This document shows, one piece after another, positions 22,367 to 34,630 of a stretch of DNA of 64,000 nucleotides. The stretch spans positions 2,420,501 to 2,484,500 of the forward strand of contig PQWQ01000007.1 in the NCBI GenBank assembly GCA_002943765.1, written 5' to 3'. The notes below the pieces were generated by a model. That model saw only the letters and a program-made list of their open reading frames with translations, was not told the origin of the DNA and searched no databases. The stretch is from Psoroptes ovis (Eukaryota > Arthropoda > Arachnida > Sarcoptiformes > Psoroptidae). Position 1 is the stretch's first letter. The number at the start of each line of letters is the position of its first letter. A program made the translations under genes and the position numbers.

Positions 22367-24794
22367 CATCACTCTATGTTATTATAGGAAACTCTTTAGC
22401 GGTCAATAACATTTTATGAAATGAAAGGAAACATGTTTGTGGTAAAATATACAAGATTATCATTAATAAATGATATCCATTGGCGAATTTTGAATTCAAA
22501 TTCAAATCTAAATCTTTGCCGTGATTAAGTGCTATTTATGTCTTGAGTTGACTTTAGTTCAATTTCGGTTTTCAAATCTCAAATTTCTTGAAGGAATTAT
22601 TTCGATTCTCGAAGAAATTGTTTGAATAAAGCAGCAAATCTTGATATTTTAATGATGATAATAAAATGTTTGATTTGTTTCATTTGTTTCTTGAATAAAA
22701 TTTGGAAAATGATGCCATCTCAAATGAAACTATACTGGTAATATAATAATGACAAAAATTTAAGGTTAAATGTTTAATTAAAAGGGTTAAAGGTTTCTTA
22801 TTTCGAAAGGTTTTTCATTTTATCATAAAATCTTCGAAAAAGAACAAAATTCAATATCTCAAAACTCTCTTGAATGTTTGTAAGCTCTTAAATCTTCCAT
22901 TTTCAAGCCTTTAAAAGGTATTTAAAATCTTTAAGGTATTAAATGTTTTTCGTTTATTAGTTTCTTTATTCAAACCAGATATTCAAAACACTTTCATTTT
23001 ATTTTTTATTTGTTTTTTTGAGAATGCTTTACTTGAAAATTCAAGAGAAAAAATGATTTAAATCTTGAAAAGAATTTATTTTTACACAAAAATTCTTATT
23101 CAAAAACAGCCACAGGTAAAGGGTTGAATTTTGTTTTTTGGACAATAAAATTTTAATGGAGAATTTCTCAAGAAATTTGAAATTCAAAATCTCGAAAGAA
23201 TCGGACAAAAAACAATAAATTACTTTCATTGATTCAGTTTTTCAAAGATTTTTCAAACATATTCAATCAATCAATATTTAATTTTTTTTTTGCATATTTT
23301 GCAGCATTATTATCATAGAAACATTTAAAAAAATTGAAAAAAATCAAATAAAATCAAATGAAACGAAAACTGAATTAGTTTCAGTCGTGAAATCAGTATG
23401 ATCGATGTCCATTTGTCTGCGTGTGCGTGTGTCGATGTTTCATTAACATATTTTTAATTATCAATCGGCAAAAAATAAGTGAAATCAAATGAAAATGAAA
23501 AAATGCATAAAATACTCATGACATTGTGCGTGCTTCGATTAATTAGACTAATTAATTGTTTTTCGTATTGTTTTTTTTCGAATTTTTCAATATTTTTCAT
23601 CATTGAAATTCTCAATGATAATGTCATGGGTGTGCAATGGCGCGGGTGTGGGCGAGTGGTGGTGGTACATCTATTGTATTCAACCAAATTTCATCTTTTG
23701 TTTCATCTTTTTCTTCTTCTTCCTCCTTCGATTATCACCGAGGAAATTTTCCACCGATTATTATCTTTAAAAGGAGAATGAATCGAATACATCGAAACAT
23801 CATTCAATTTCCTGAATAAGAAAATTGGAAAAAAAAATTGAATGAATCGATTTTTATTACAATTTTCAATTACATTTTTTGAATTGAGTGAAAAAAAAGT
23901 ATCAATCGATGTATGGTGCAAAACAAAATAAAAAAAAATCGTGCCAAACTTTACACATCAAACTAACTATATTTATTTATTTCCGAATCTAAATAGAAAT
24001 GTTGAATGTTAAATATCAATGTCAAAAATTTTATTATATGAGATATTTAAACAATGATATTATTTTATCGTTATTTCTATTTTTATTCATAAACGAAACA
24101 TAATTTTTTTTATGATGAAAAAAAAATTGAAAAAACATAAGGTGCAAATTGAAATAATAGACACACATAGGCATACACAGACACACACATTTTCATCATT
24201 ATCATCATTATGACAAACGAGAGATACTAAAAAAAAAACACATGTCCAAACTATTTAAAAAAAATTGAATTCAATTGATTTTGAAAAAAAAGATGGAATT
24301 CAATATCTTTGTGATTTGAATGTCACGATTTCTTTTTTTTCATTTCATTTATTTCAAAGATAAAGAGTTTACAAAATACAACAACAACAGCACACAATAT
24401 AATCAATTGAAAACAATATAATCATCATCATAGTAATGATAATCATCATCATCATCATCATCATCATCAACATCATCGGAGCAATAATATCGTCGGATGT
24501 TGTCGTTTTGAGTGTGTTCAATGTGTTTGCTTGCGGCTGAGGTATGATTGGTGTGTTTGTTTCTGTGTGTTTATGCATATTATTCGTTGCGTGCAAAATT
24601 CGTGCAAGAATCGATTGTGTTTTTTGAAAAACAAAATGAAATATCAATTTGAAATGAATCAAATTTGAATTGAATTGAATTGAAAATTTTGAAAATTAAA
24701 AATTTCAAAAAATATCGAACATAAATAAATGAATAGATGTGAAACTCATTATCATTATCATAATTATTATTACCATTATTATTTGATGTGAAAC

Positions 24795-24820
24795 AAAAAA
24801 AAAAAAAAAAAAAAAAAAAA
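24795..24820. repeat. poly(A) homopolymer run
   Basis: An uninterrupted run of about 26 adenines. On the minus strand it would read as poly(T). Confidence 0.9.
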
Positions 24821-27800
24821 TAAAGATCACTCACATGATCAATGAATCTGCATCACATGTGGAAATTTGAATCAATTTTTTTTTTAATTTTAAACAATTG
24901 AAAATTTAATATTCTTGAAGGCATCATTTACATGTTTACGATGTTTAACCATTTCACCATGCATGCAACAATGGTATCGGTGATTATTTTATTCAATTAT
25001 TTCAATTTGATAATTCAACCATTATGTTCAAATTTTAATTGCAAAGAGAAGAAACAAACGATGGCAACAAATTGAACAAAATGAAATAAACAATTATGAA
25101 AATTTACTTTCAAAACAACAATATTTAAACAACATGCTGTGATTCAATCGAAAACTATTTAATTCAATTTAAAAATTTGAAGAAAATTCATTTATTCAAT
25201 TGTTGATCTGAATAAAAAGATTGAAGAAATTGTGACAAAAATTCAATTTTCAATTTCCGATTTTGGATGATCAATCAAAGAACTAAATCTAATAATTGAA
25301 TAAAAAAGGAAAATGATGAAAATATTCAATTCATTCTAATCAATCATTAGCCAAAAGGTCACCATTATCATCAAATGCTCAAATCGAATAATAATAATTG
25401 AATTTGTATTGTTCAGATTAAAATTTCAAAATTAAAATCTTAGGATGAAAGTTTTTATTCAATTTGTCAATAGAAGATGAATTTTGATAATGATCAATTG
25501 AGCGTCATGAACTTGAATAATTATCATTGAAATTTAGAATCTTCTTCATCTTCAATTCTTTTAAACATTTGAATAATGAATCAATCAATCAATCAAATGA
25601 ATTGTCATTGATCAATGGTGATCTATCAATCACAATTGATCAATTGATTGATTTAATGCTTTGCAATTTTGTTATTTTACTATCATAAAAATCTCAATTA
25701 AATCATGGACCATGAATTATTTGCATGCATAATGTGCAGCAGCAGCAGGCACACACACTCATGAATACACGATTGATCGGTCAATTGAAATGGAAATTTT
25801 AAATTCAAAAAAAAGTAAAAATATTCAAAAATGACTTTGAAAATAGACAAATGGTCTTTTTATTCGTTTGTTCGCTTGTTTGTATGTTTGTTTATTGAAC
25901 ATCCACAACAACAAAACAAGGAACAGTTAGATAAACAAACGATGAATCAAATGAATCAATAGATTCAATAAAATAAATTTCTCGATTTCGATTCATTCAT
26001 GGATATTTTTGAAATAAAATTTTATAAAATTCTTTGAATTTTGAATTTGTGTAAATTTCATCGAGAAAATTTCCAAATATTTCTTTGAAACTCTTTGAAT
26101 TTTTTTTGTTGTTTTTGTTCCATTCTCTGAGATTTCTTTGAATGATCAAATACACACAACTATATCAACAATCAAATCAACAAACACAGAAATACATCAA
26201 CAGCAGCAAACGGCGACAAGCGACAAACATTGTATGTACGTATTTGGACGTGTTCAATGGGAATGTTTCTTTTTTGTTGAGTTTCCTACGTATTTTTTCT
26301 TTTATTTATTTCAATTGTAATTTCATTATTATTATCAACATCAGCACTAGTCACAAATTGAATGATTTTTTTTAATAAAATCCAAATTTGGTATTTTTTC
26401 TGATTCAATAAAACAGAAAAAAATCGAATATCTTCAAGGATATTTTTCTGTTTTCCATTTCAATTCTCAATTTCGTACAAATTGGTTCGATTATTTTACT
26501 TGAATTTGAGTTTTTTAATTTCCATTGAAAAAAACAGAAGTAAATTTACTTTTTGAAAAATGATAAAATAATCGTTTGACATTTTTAGCATCTAAAATGG
26601 CACAAAAAAAGCAGAAGAAAAAGAAAAATGAAACTAAAAGATGCTAAAATTTCCATAATGTTGGATAATGGATGCGGTGGTGGTGATGGTGGTTAACCCT
26701 GAACCTCTTCCTCCACACATTCGTTCATTCATTCATGGATCTATTCATTTATCAATGCTTTTTCACCACCAAAATTAACGCCAAACAAAGTAAATAATGA
26801 AATCCAAGTGAAATGATATCTTTTGATTTGATTGATTTCTTATTAATTAATAGCTTTCAGCATTACTTATTTGTAAATTGTAGATTTTGCGTTTTTGAAT
26901 ATTTGAAAGAAAAATTCTTGAAAAAAATCATACGAAATTCCGCTTTTGAAATCGATATGATTTCTTAAAATGTGTCTTCATCAATTGAAGGCTGTTTACG
27001 ATTCACAAAAATGCTATTAGTCATCGGAAATGAACAATGCTACCACCGTCAATGTTTACCACCTATTGAATCATTGATTGATTTCATTGAATTAAATAAT
27101 TTCAGAAAAATTTTTAGAAAATTTGTTAAACACTTGAGGTGCTTGTTGTATTTAATCTTATTTCGACCTTATTTCGCAAATTTTCTCACGTATTTTCGCT
27201 CAAGAAATCATTCGTTTTTCCTTTGTTTTCAATTTTTGATGGCAATCGACGATTAAACGGCTATTGATTCATGACATTTGATTGATTTATTGATAGATTT
27301 ATCGATATTTTATATCGAGATATCTAGATTCAAAGTGATAATAATACAAATAAAAGGAAAAATAAAAGGAACATCATTCGGAAAAATTTCACCTTTGTAA
27401 ACAACCTTTCATTGACTAACAATTATAAACAATAACAATGATTAATGATGATGACAGTTTTGACAAATCGATAGTGATGCTATGAGAAACACTGAGAGTA
27501 AAATGATTTGTATTTTTTACGAAAAGGAAAAGCGTTTCCATCACCATCACCATCAGCGTCATTTTTAATGATAATTTCGTTCACTTGTAAATTCATTTTC
27601 CAAAGATTTAATCGAGATGAAAGTTGAAAACGAGTGAAATTTGGGTCATTCAATAATTATGGAAAAGAGAAATTTTAATTTCAATCTGGATGATAATTTC
27701 AAAAATAATTTTCCATCAGACATTTTGGAAATGTCAATTAAAAAATAAATCGAAAATGAAATTAAATCAAAATAAAAATGGAAAATGAAATATAAATAAA

Positions 27801-28492
27801 TAAATAAATATCATTTCAGCATCAAGTTAAATGAATCAAATTATGGATATTTCTTAGAAATCAAAGTAAAAAAACCCAATGACCTGATGACAGAGCTGTC
27901 CAATCGGTGATTGGTCTCTAATGTGTCTAGTTTCTTGGAGAAGATAATTAAACGAAAATAATATCAATTTAATTGATTGTCTGTTGCCTTGGAGATTCAT
28001 AATTTTTCAAAAATTTCAATAATATCTTACGAATAATAATTATTTCATTTATTTTCTGACTATTAATTACAAATACTTTAAAAGAACTGAAATAAAATTT
28101 TAAAATAATGAAATCGACTAATCAATAACAGTTAGTCACAATAGGTCAATGATCATTTCATTTCTCAATTATATCGTCTTTGATGATTGAAAAATCATGC
28201 AATGATCATTATGGTCTATTCGATCATTTTGTTGATCATCATTCATTGATCGCTATGGATTACGAAGCAGCAATGATCCAAGAAAACATTAAAAATCAGA
28301 CGATTTTTTAATTCAAAAATATTATCTAACTCGCTCACTCATTCATTCAACCATCATTCGTGTATTTTGATTCAAACATCAATGGAATTTTAATTTAAAT
28401 TTGATTAAATTCATAGTAATTTGGATCAAAAACAAAGAAAAAGAAATCAAACATAATGAAATTTCTTCAATTTGTTTTATGTTAACATTTCG

Positions 28493-28519
28493 GGTGTGTG
28501 TGTGTGTGTGTGTGTGTGT
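28493..28519. repeat. GT dinucleotide microsatellite
   Basis: About 13 uninterrupted GT units. Confidence 0.9.
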
Positions 28520-28873
28520 TGAATACATGAAATACATTAAAATTTTGATTCATTTTCATGTATTTCATTGATTAGTTGATGATTTATCATATTTTATTAT
28601 TATTGTAATTATCATTATTTGAATATTGAAACAAGTTCGAGTGTGTATATCGAGTATTATCATTATTATAACTGTTATTATTAATACACATATTTCTGAA
28701 AAAAAAATAACTGAAAACATCGATAATATCATAGACCATGGTCAATGAATGAAGCTTGCAACAACTAAAAAACATGGAATGAAAAAGAGAAAGGATAATT
28801 TTGATTTTTGATTTCTCTGATTTTTCATCATTTCATTGTAACAAAAAATAATAATAACAGATATATCTACAAT

Positions 28874-28972
28874 TATTAGATTGGTCGAAAAGTTTGTTGC
28901 CATTGATTTAATGCGAAAACAATGCGAAACGGCCAACGGAAATCGGAAATAACTTTTCGGACAACCAAACAT
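28874..28972. mobile_element. mariner-like miniature element remnant
   Basis: The left end reads ttggtcgaaaagtt and the right end, reverse complemented, reads ttggttgtccgaaaagtt. Both recall the ends of mariner elements. Only about 60 bases separate the arms, so this is a MITE or internally deleted copy. The arms differ at several positions, which means it is old. Confidence 0.5.
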
Positions 28973-31900
28973 TATTTGATCGAGAGAAATTTGTTCAGGT
29001 TGTTTTTCGCTGTTCAACATTTTTTTTCATCTAAAAGATGTTTGGAGATTTTTTTTTTTAATTTTAAATTGAGCAAAAGAGAAATTATGAGCAAGTGAAA
29101 ATGAATAAGAATAAAAATCGGTCATTCATGTGATGATTGTAATGGTATTATCATTACATAAATAATGATAAACAAAATAAAATCTAGGGTAAATTTTTTT
29201 TCTTGAAATTTATTCAAATTATATTCATCAAAACATTCAACTGAGCAAAAATCAGAGCAATCATACATGAATATTTTAGCTGTATGTATCGGTGATCTTG
29301 ATCATGATTTATGGTGGGCTCACTGTTTTGCGGCATGTTTTGTCTTTTGAATTCGATCAAATTTTTCTGATTTTAATTTGATTAATTCAAGGAATTTAAC
29401 ACAACAGAACTACAGGGCCTTGCCACGCTGGATTAATTCACCATGATGCTAAGGTCCGAGAAAATCATTTTCAGTGATTTTCACTTACCTTAATGGTAGT
29501 TTGTAGCTTGATTTTATTTTTATTGCGCTGGTTTTGTAGCTGAATATTTGTTGAAACAATTTGAAAATTTAAATCACAAACAGGTGATAATATTGCGGTT
29601 GATTTATTTATTCAGTGTTTGAATGTTTTGAAAGAACAGAAAAAAATTTATGAATTTTTAAAAATTTTTGTAATCATTATTCATGTGTATTTTCTACAAA
29701 GCAGCCAATATTTATCAAATTTTTATTTTTTCGGTGATATTTGAAATTTGGCAGTTGAACAAGTTGATTTGATTAAAAAATGATTGATTCCAATCAATGA
29801 ATTTATTCATTGATTAATTGGTTTGAAAATTCAATTGATTCATCTCTCGGATTTCGAGAGAATTTGTACGTGAAACGCGATGTAAAAATTCAAATTACGT
29901 TAGAAAATGGTTTGAAATCGTCGAATTTCGGTGATTTAATTTTGGTTTTAGAGCAATCTTTTAAGGTTATCGTAATCAATCGAATTCCGATGATTCAATA
30001 CAGACACAAACAAATACAAAATACGGTGAAAATTTCAAAGATTTGCATTCGCAATTTTCATGTTTTGTTCATGTTTTTTTACATCAAAAAATTTCATTCA
30101 ACAAGTGAAAATTCATTCATTCATTCACTTTCAAAGCGAAAATCTTTGAAAACAAAACCCGATGATACTCGGTGAGAGACAAGTAAAAAATTTACCGAAA
30201 AATAAAAACAAACGGAAAATACATACAGACACTTTGAAATCAAAATGAAATGAACACAAGCAAAAAAAAAATACATTCATTGAATTATCAAAAGAAAGAA
30301 AAAAAAACTAGCACAAAGTTGCTGGTCGTCGGTCGTCTTCGATGTCGATGTTGTTGTTGTTGAACAGCTAACTAATCTTTTCTGAACAGTTTTGATGTTG
30401 AGGTGGTGATTTTCACTGATGAATTTTCTTTTTTTTTCGATTTTTTCAAAATTGAAAATGAAAATTTCAGTTATTCGAAATGAGAAATTTTAATGTAAAA
30501 TGAAATATGTATAAAGATGATTATTATTATTATATTTTCCATGTCCATAACTCATAACTGGACTAAACATTGATGATGATAATAATAATAATAATTATCA
30601 TTCATTCATTCATTCAGCAGAAGTTCAAATGTTTTTCTACTATCATTCATTCATTCAATGGTAGTTTCAAATTTAATTCACAAAACAACAATTGAACTAA
30701 ACATTAAACTATTTTCTAAATATCATCAAACAAAACATTGGTGATTCTCTCTTTTTCTTTTGAATAAATGTTTGTCTCTTTTTTCGATTTCTTATTTTGA
30801 TGAATTGAATGAATTTTTCAATTCAAAAAATAAAAAATAAATAAAAATTCAATTCTGTTTCAGTGTCTTTTGAATCTCTTATTCAATTTCTTATTTCATT
30901 CAATGATGATGATGATAATAAACGATGAATATCCGAAAAACTGCCCCCAATAGATTTCATAGTCGCATGCTTTGCTTGCTTTCTTTATTTATCAATTTAT
31001 TTTCTTCAATGGAAAATATATTTAGGAAAAATACTGAGGATAAAATAGAGGTATATTCAAATTCAAATTTATTTTTTTCTGAACAAGAAATTAAATGAAA
31101 TCAAAATCAAATTCAAAACAAAAGTAGAAGAAGAAGTACAAGAAACAATTGAATTCGATTCAATTCAATGATATGAGAATAAAAATCTTAAGAAAATTAA
31201 ATCAAATCACAATAAATTTGAATAGAATTGAATTTGGAGATTTTTGAAATCTATTTAAATCAATGAACAAATAATATTTGTTATTTTAAATTGAATTGAA
31301 AATTTTCAAAAATTTCTTTTAAAATTCAAATAATCAAAAATATACGCAAATCATAGAAGCACACAACAGGTGTAATGGATGTTTGTCGTTGCTGCTTTTT
31401 TCTGTTTATTTACCTATGTTTACATTTGCAAAGATGAAAATGATTTGTATTTTGTATAAATATTCGTATATCTGCAACAACCTGTTGCATTTCATTGTTT
31501 TTTTCCTGTGTGTCTGTCTGTATGTGTTTGTCTATTCATTTCTCTATGCTTTTACAATCCGATAGTTTAAAGATTTGACCATTATATTTGTTTGTTTATT
31601 TGCTTGCTTGTAGCAGTTATGATTGCTGCTGCTGACCATATTATACAACATTTCTTATTATCAATGTTTTCATAACAACAAAATTGATCCTATTGGAAGA
31701 AACAATTGAATTGAAATAGGATTTCATTTTGGAGATGAAAAAAAGCAATATAAACAATCAAACAATTGAAAATTTGCAAACAAAATGAATATATTTTAAT
31801 TATTTTCAATGATCAATCAATTTTTTTTTCGCTCTCAATTTTACATATTTAACACCGTATCTTGGGTGCAGAAAACACATATTCATCCACATGTATCAGG

Positions 31901-33155
31901 TGACCGCTGGTCAAAGATGTTTTGGACAGCTAAAATTTCGATTCACAACTGAAAATAATGTGAAATTGTTGGCAAATTCAAAGCGAAATAAATTCAAATT
32001 TCGATGTAAATCATCTCAGATATTTGAATAAAAATTTTCAGGATAAAATTTGATTTAATTGCTTTGATCATCATCATTATCATTTGTCAACGGTAATTGT
32101 TTTTTTTGTTGTTGTTGTTTTACTTGTCACTTTTATCTTTAAATTAATTTTCCAATTCATTCCTGTGTGTTTGCATGTATTTAAATCTTCGAAATTTTCC
32201 TCAACAACAACAAATGACATTTTTTCAAATGACAAAATTGACTTGTTTGTCTACGTTTGAATACGTACAAATGAAAGATGCTGCTGTGCATTTTCGTAGC
32301 ATTAATTTGTACGTATATTCAAATGGCAAATGAATGAATGAATAAATCTTCGAAATGATGGTGGACCATCATCATTTGTAATGACAAAAAAAAAACAAAG
32401 AAAAAACAAAAAATCTCAGTCATTAAATACACAGTAAAGATGCCATTGGTGTCTGTGTGTGTATTCGGATGCAAATTTCATTTTGGAAAATTTTTCTTCA
32501 ACAAATGAAAAATCTTCATAGCACACACATACAAACACACAGAGGTATTCATTATGGTAAATTATCGCTGAGAATATTTTTGAAAATATTTCTTGTTGAA
32601 TTAACATGACTGGAATCACTTTTTCCTCATGTTGGAAGAAGAGGATGAAGAACGAAAAGTAAAATTTTTGCCAAAGAAATTGAAATTATCTTCGTGTTTT
32701 GGACATTTTGTATCATTTTCATTTCATTTTGCTGTTGTTTAGTGTGAAACTAAAATTTCGGTATCGTCGTAACATTCCTTACCATTATTATTATTATCAT
32801 CATCGTTATGTAATTATGGAAATTTTCTTTTCTTTCGTTTCTTACGGCAATTTTTAATTGTATTTAGTGACGTTTCATTTCGTTGTTGTCGTTGTCGTTG
32901 ATGTTGTTGCTGTATCATGGTAATTATTGTCCATTGTTCATTCATTCATTCATTAATTTGATTGTTTTATGTGTTTTATTGTGACGGATCAAAATAATCA
33001 AAAGTAAAAAATAACAATTATTTTCGATTGAATGAAATGAATTAAATTGAATTGATAATAACGATAATAATGAGAACATAAATCTTATGTCAAGTGTCAA
33101 AGTTTATTTTTAAAATTAATTTGTACTACTAAAGTAAATCTGATACATTCAACAA

Positions 33156-33431
33156 TCAAATGCCACGACTTCTCTCTAATACTGTGAACGGAAACAATCT
33201 GGACAATTTTTTGTAAAATCGATTTAGCGACTGACAATGGGCACAAGCTATATGAAATGGTATCAATTCTGGTCTCTCCTTTGGCAATTCTAACGGCGAT
33301 TTTATCGCCTCTAGTAGCCTGCGTCTTCTGACTAGTGCTTCCAAATTCGCAACTGTTTCTGCATTATAACTTTTGCTATTAAACTTTTTATTGATGATCG
33401 TCTTCAAACTCTTGTCTGACAGGTTCTCCAT
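33156..33431 (-). pseudogene. 91-codon coding-like ORF, possible decayed eIF3k retrocopy
   Basis: The frame begins with ATG at 33431, has no intron, and has C/G-ending codons and a basic Arg-rich middle unlike neighbouring random ORFs. Residues 21-36 (S-Y-N-A-E-T-V-A-N-L-E-A-L-V) recall the N-terminus of translation initiation factor eIF3 subunit k as I remember it. After that the similarity stops in this frame. A shifted frame downstream gives weakly similar text, as expected of a frameshifted processed copy. Without a search the assignment is weak, and it could be a small orphan gene or part of a transposon. It lies next to other transposon relics. Confidence 0.3.
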
Positions 33432-33720
33432 AATAACGATTCAATTATTCAATTGCAGTAATTCAATATCAAAAATTAAAATAATTTTCGCAGAAAATTT
33501 GTTACAATACAATTCGATCAATTTTAATTCGAATATTCAAAAATATAAAATTTCTTTGAAAATTGGTATCATCACAAATTTTCAAATAACAATAATGAAA
33601 AAAACAAAAACACAAACGGCTTGTCTATTTAAACCAACTATCAGGGGTATAAATATGTAATGACTGTTTTTTAATGAAAATTAAGTAAGAATAATGATGA
33701 TCCAGCCAGAAAATTTCAAT

Positions 33721-33900
33721 CAAAATATTGAACATCGTTTTCGATACATTTCAACCATCTCTCAGGCAATTTATGGATCCCCTTCCAAAAATACCTGCTG
33801 CCTTTGGACCCGAACCAGTTCAGTACCCAATTTTCGACATCTTCGAATGAATCAAAGCGCTGCCCTGCCAATGCATGCTCAACTCTTCGGGGGGAGCAGA
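33721..33900 (-). pseudogene. mariner (Mos1-like) transposase C-terminal fragment
   Basis: Read on the minus strand, the frame gives H-A-L-A-G-Q-R-F-D-S, then E-D-V-E-N-W-V, then G-I-H-K-L-P-E-R-W and an ending Q-Y-F-D before the stop. These are the C-terminal motifs of mauritiana-type mariner transposases (H-A-L-A-E-Q-R-F-D-S and G-I-H-K-L-P-E-R-W in Mos1). The catalytic domain upstream is absent: the same frame continues into unrelated sequence. It is a dead relic fused to other debris. Confidence 0.8.
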
Positions 33901-34300
33901 CTTTGCAATCATTCCTGACTATTGTTAGAATGATACGCAGCTTTCCATCTATGCGGATGCTTTCAGAACTGGAGGTTTAAGTTGAAGGTCCTGAACGCGT
34001 TTGACGAAAATTTGCCGAACTAAAGATTTTACATCCTGCGAGTGAGAAAGCGGCTTTTCTCTTTTCTGCTGCTTAGTCATTTTTTAAAGGATGTATGAAT
34101 TTATCGAGCAGATTTCTAGGCCCCAAAAAACAATTTGCGCCACCATTTCAACGATTTTCGCAGGAAACAGTAGGTTGCGGCGAACGGATTTGCCCAATCG
34201 ACAACTCCCATATGCTTTGTGTAATTTATTACAACAGAGTTTCTTGCGTATTAATGATTTTTCATTTTGAATTTTCAAATCATCTTCTGTCGGCATTGTA
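33901..34300 (-). pseudogene. unrecognised coding-like relic upstream of the mariner tail
   Basis: Two minus-strand frames have coding-like composition. One is 34084-34296, a 70-codon basic ORF with many Lys/Arg and two Cys. The other starts with M-T-K-Q-Q-K-R at about 34081 and reads 43 codons to a stop. They are GC-richer than the surroundings and adjoin the mariner tail, so they are probably pieces of the same or another decayed element. No family is recognised. Confidence 0.35.
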
Positions 34301-34459
34301 AAAACATATTTTTTGATTTGATTTAATTCTTTTTCATTTGCTTTGACCCAATCTTTTAAATGTTTACATTTGATGGCGTAATAAGTATTTGGTATAAAAT
34401 TATCATTATTGATGAGTCATTTTTAATCAATTTTGCAAATTGAACATATTACACCATAT

Positions 34460-34630
34460 CTTTTAGGTTTAACACCTTTGTTAGATCGTGATGATCTTCT
34501 TAATGGTTTTTCAATAACGTTTACATTTGGTGTAAATGTTGGATCAGATGATGGAGATTTATTCATATCAAATTATTTGAGCATCGATTCAAGATCTTTT
34601 AAATATTTGAACTGTTCTTCATCTATTAAT
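34460..34630 (+). pseudogene. possible retroelement scrap
   Basis: The plus frame reads T-P-L-L-D-R-D-D-L-L-N-G-F followed by a Gly/Phe-rich stretch and D-S-R-S-F-K-Y-L-N. This loosely recalls the L-x-x-G-F-x-x-G-F motif found ahead of the polymerase/recombinase domains of tyrosine-recombinase retroelements. It is short and diverged, so the call is weak. Confidence 0.2.

Larger units (their letters stand above)
22367..33155. other. gene-poor AT-rich region
   Basis: Nearly 11 kb without a supported gene. Features seen: poly(A) at 24795-24820, a GT microsatellite at 28493-28519, a mariner-like mini-element at about 28874-28972, a GC-richer patch at 29410-29490 with a strong minus-strand splice donor, and many ATT/ATC triplet runs. 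ORFs of 60-120 codons here (for example 29810-30175, 26972-27256, 23454-23687) have no domain. Confidence 0.5.
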
